Below, piece by piece: positions 4,697 to 6,098 of a DNA stretch of 6,098 bases. Positions within the stretch are counted from its first letter, which is position 1. The number at the start of each line of letters is the position of its first letter. The notes under the pieces are model-generated. The model worked only from the letters and a program-made list of their open reading frames with translations. It had not been told where the DNA came from and ran no database searches. This stretch comes from Methanoculleus sp. (GTDB taxonomy: Archaea > Halobacteriota > Methanomicrobia > Methanomicrobiales > Methanoculleaceae), in NCBI GenBank assembly GCA_023230425.1, contig JALNXI010000122.1:1-6098 (forward strand). The letters run 5' to 3'. Made by a program: the position numbers and the translations under genes.

Positions 4697-6098
4697 TCAC
4701 ATGAAGTCCGCGAGCCCGAGCTGCCGCTCCGGGGGCTGGCCGAAGGTCGACTCGATCTGCATGCAGAGCACATCCATCCGCTGCTTCGTGTACTCCGAGA
4801 TCGCATAGGTCTCGCATATGTTGCGCGACATATCCAGGTACTTCTTCACCGAGCCCTCGTGGACCGTGGGGATGACGTTCCCGCCGCACCGGGTGCACTT
4901 CCCGGCAAGCGGCATCCGCCGGTACTTCGCGTTGCACTTCATGCACCGCACCTTCTGCTTCGAGAAGGCGTTAAGGTTCCCCTGGAGATCCCGGATGAAG
5001 TGGGTTTTTAAGACCCGTTCCGCAACATCGTCGGCATCCACCGCCCGGATCTTTTTGGCGAGGTCGAGCTCCGCCTCGAGTTTCTCAAGCATCGTCCCGA
5101 GCTTCGTGTAGGTGGACTCGAGCGGCCCTGCAGAGATGTTCGTGGTCGGGTGGGTGAAGAAGAACCCCTCGACCTGGGCCGGGGTCCCGAGTCGCCGCTC
5201 CACCCGGTCAACAAACTTGTCGAGGTCCTTTGGGTGGGCGTAGGCGAGGCAGCCGTTGTAGACCTCGATGGGGTAGTGGTCGCAGACGTCGACGTTGAGG
5301 CTTTCCTTGTCGACCTCCGCCGGGTCTATCCGGGTCGTCAGGACCAGCGGTGCGTCCATCGTCCCGCCCCGTGTCTCGGGTAGGTAGGACCGGGAGAAGT
5401 TGATCAGCCCGTCGAGGAGGAGCATCACGCAGTCCTCGTCGCCGTCGCACTGCCCGCAGAAGATGCCGTTTGCCACCAGGGTATGGTTCTCGGCGACCGT
5501 TAAACAGTAGACCCGGTCATCGAGCGTCCTGACGGTCTCCCGGGCGACGACCTCGTCGCTGATGACGAGCCCTCCCTCCTCTGACGGAACACGGTCGCCG
5601 ATCTTCACCTCGAGCGCCCTGATCTTTTTCAGGTAATCAGTATCCCAGACCAGCATCGCGTGGTCGGGGGTGACCGTAAGGATCTTTCCCCGTCTCGTCG
5701 CGAACCGGATGAGGTGGGCCGGGGCACGGTGGACTGAGACGGAGGTGACTCTCTTCATGCTGACCTTCCCGTGGGAATCGATGCTCCGGACGGAGAACGG
5801 CTGCCGGGGGTCGGAGTAGAACGTCCCCATATGGTCAAGTCCGGGTTTTGCGACGTCGAAGTTCTCCACTACAAACTGCCGGATCGGCATCGTCATCCAC
5901 TGCCGGCCAGAAAAGACGGTGATCTCCGTGTCGCCCGCAAAACAGTTCCGTCGTTTCGCCGCGTGGAAGAACGGGTGGCCGTAACCGACCGCGGCCTTCG
6001 AGAACCCGATAAGCCGGACGAGGACCCCGGCACTGGTGTGCGGCGCAAGCCCCATCAGGAGTTGGCCCACAAGGTCGAGCGGTCTCTCCGCCCGGTAG
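4697..6098 (-). CDS. polC: DNA polymerase D large subunit DP2 (3' part, intein-containing)
   Basis: This is the C-terminal part of the catalytic subunit of the archaeal replicative family D polymerase, which works with the exonuclease subunit DP1. The frame is open to the window edge, so the gene starts outside. In-frame residues upstream of the GTG at 6068-6070 continue the DP2 sequence, so that GTG is internal. Counting it as residue 1, the extein HTSAGVLVRLIGF and HAAKRRN (residues 11-42) is interrupted by an intein (43-207). It resumes with CDGDEDC, where Asp209 and Asp211 match the catalytic aspartates known for Pyrococcus DP2. A zinc-binding motif has Cys376, Cys379, Cys392 and Cys395. 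The last eight residues, QLGLADFM, fit a C-terminal PCNA-interacting box (QxxLxxF plus a hydrophobic residue). The stop is at 4697-4699, 9 nt before the hydrolase start. Confidence 0.96.
   Translation of the reverse strand, partial: YRAERPLDLVGQLLMGLAPHTSAGVLVRLIGFSKAAVGYGHPFFHAAKRRNCFAGDTEITVFSGRQWMTMPIRQFVVENFDVAKPGLDHMGTFYSDPRQPFSVRSIDSHGKVSMKRVTSVSVHRAPAHLIRFATRRGKILTVTPDHAMLVWDTDYLKKIRALEVKIGDRVPSEEGGLVISDEVVARETVRTLDDRVYCLTVAENHTLVANGIFCGQCDGDEDCVMLLLDGLINFSRSYLPETRGGTMDAPLVLTTRIDPAEVDKESLNVDVCDHYPIEVYNGCLAYAHPKDLDKFVDRVERRLGTPAQVEGFFFTHPTTNISAGPLESTYTKLGTMLEKLEAELDLAKKIRAVDADDVAERVLKTHFIRDLQGNLNAFSKQKVRCMKCNAKYRRMPLAGKCTRCGGNVIPTVHEGSVKKYLDMSRNICETYAISEYTKQRMDVLCMQIESTFGQPPERQLGLADFM
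5450..5944 (-). other. Mini-intein in the DP2 active site, ending in Gln
   Basis: This 165-residue in-frame protein-splicing element lies between extein ...KRRN and CDGDED.... It begins with Cys (TGT at 5942-5944) in CFAGDTEITV (block A). It has the block B TxxH motif in TVTPDHAML (intein Thr92 and His95) and ends with a block F/G stretch, VYCLTVAENHTLVANGIFCGQ split as VYCLTVAENH and TLVANGIFCGQ. The +1 extein residue is Cys. No LAGLIDADG endonuclease domain fits in this length. The C-terminal residue is Gln (5450-5452) rather than Asn, and the penultimate residue is Gly rather than His. Gln-ending inteins at this DP2 site are known from Pyrococcus, and a mini-intein of similar length is implied there. 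Splicing is required to join the catalytic DGD motif to the rest of the enzyme. Base composition is like the host gene, so the insertion is old. Confidence 0.92.

Noticed and set aside
4079..5011. Plus-strand 310-aa frame
   Set aside because: It is antisense to the well-supported hydrolase and polC genes, and its Arg/Glu/His-rich composition is typical of a GC-rich shadow.

Overview
The window looks like chromosomal DNA of a moderately GC-rich methanogenic euryarchaeon, most likely from Methanomicrobiales (Methanoculleus-like). The evidence is the archaeal DNA polymerase D large subunit (DP2/PolC), an archaeal-type tRNA-Leu without encoded CCA, TATA-box promoters and T-rich terminators. The genus is an inference from overall character; no database was searched.

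Layout. Positions 1-262 have no recognisable gene. A 45-codon lysine-rich protein (263-400, +) is followed by a T-rich terminator. Positions 401-735 contain a short inverted-repeat element (549-647) and then an AT-rich promoter with a perfect 9-bp palindromic operator candidate (667-697). This leads into a complete Fic-family protein AMP-transferase with a C-terminal winged helix (736-2016, +). The Fic stop overlaps the start of a 109-codon fragment of a type I restriction endonuclease subunit (hsdR N-terminus, 2013-2342, +). The rest of hsdR, and any hsdM or hsdS, is absent from the window, so this is probably the decayed end of a restriction-modification/Fic operon.

Positions 2343-3560 form a long gap without a convincing gene but full of structure. 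There are nine GTGCAAA/TTTGCAC motifs in about 310 bp, a 12-bp tandem repeat, two inverted-repeat elements of about 155 and 190 bp, two perfect 12-bp palindromes and one good archaeal TATA box with no obvious gene.

From about 3580 to the end the sequence is conventional chromosome. A small hydrophobic ORF (3580-3726, +) runs into, and antisense to, a tRNA-Leu(CAA) gene (3677-3759, -). Upstream of the tRNA on the same strand are an HSL-type alpha/beta hydrolase (3803-4687, -) and, 9 nt further upstream, the 3' part of polC (4697 to the window edge, -). The polC gene carries a 165-residue mini-intein in its catalytic DGD motif; the intein ends in Gln instead of Asn.

How it fits together: the minus-strand block (polC, hydrolase, tRNA-Leu) is compact and probably co-directionally transcribed. 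The plus-strand block (fic, hsdR remnant) and the repeat-rich gap look like an accessory, rearranged region next to a tRNA gene. The best candidates for something undescribed are the GTGCAAA array, the inverted-repeat elements, and the Fic operator with the truncated hsdR.
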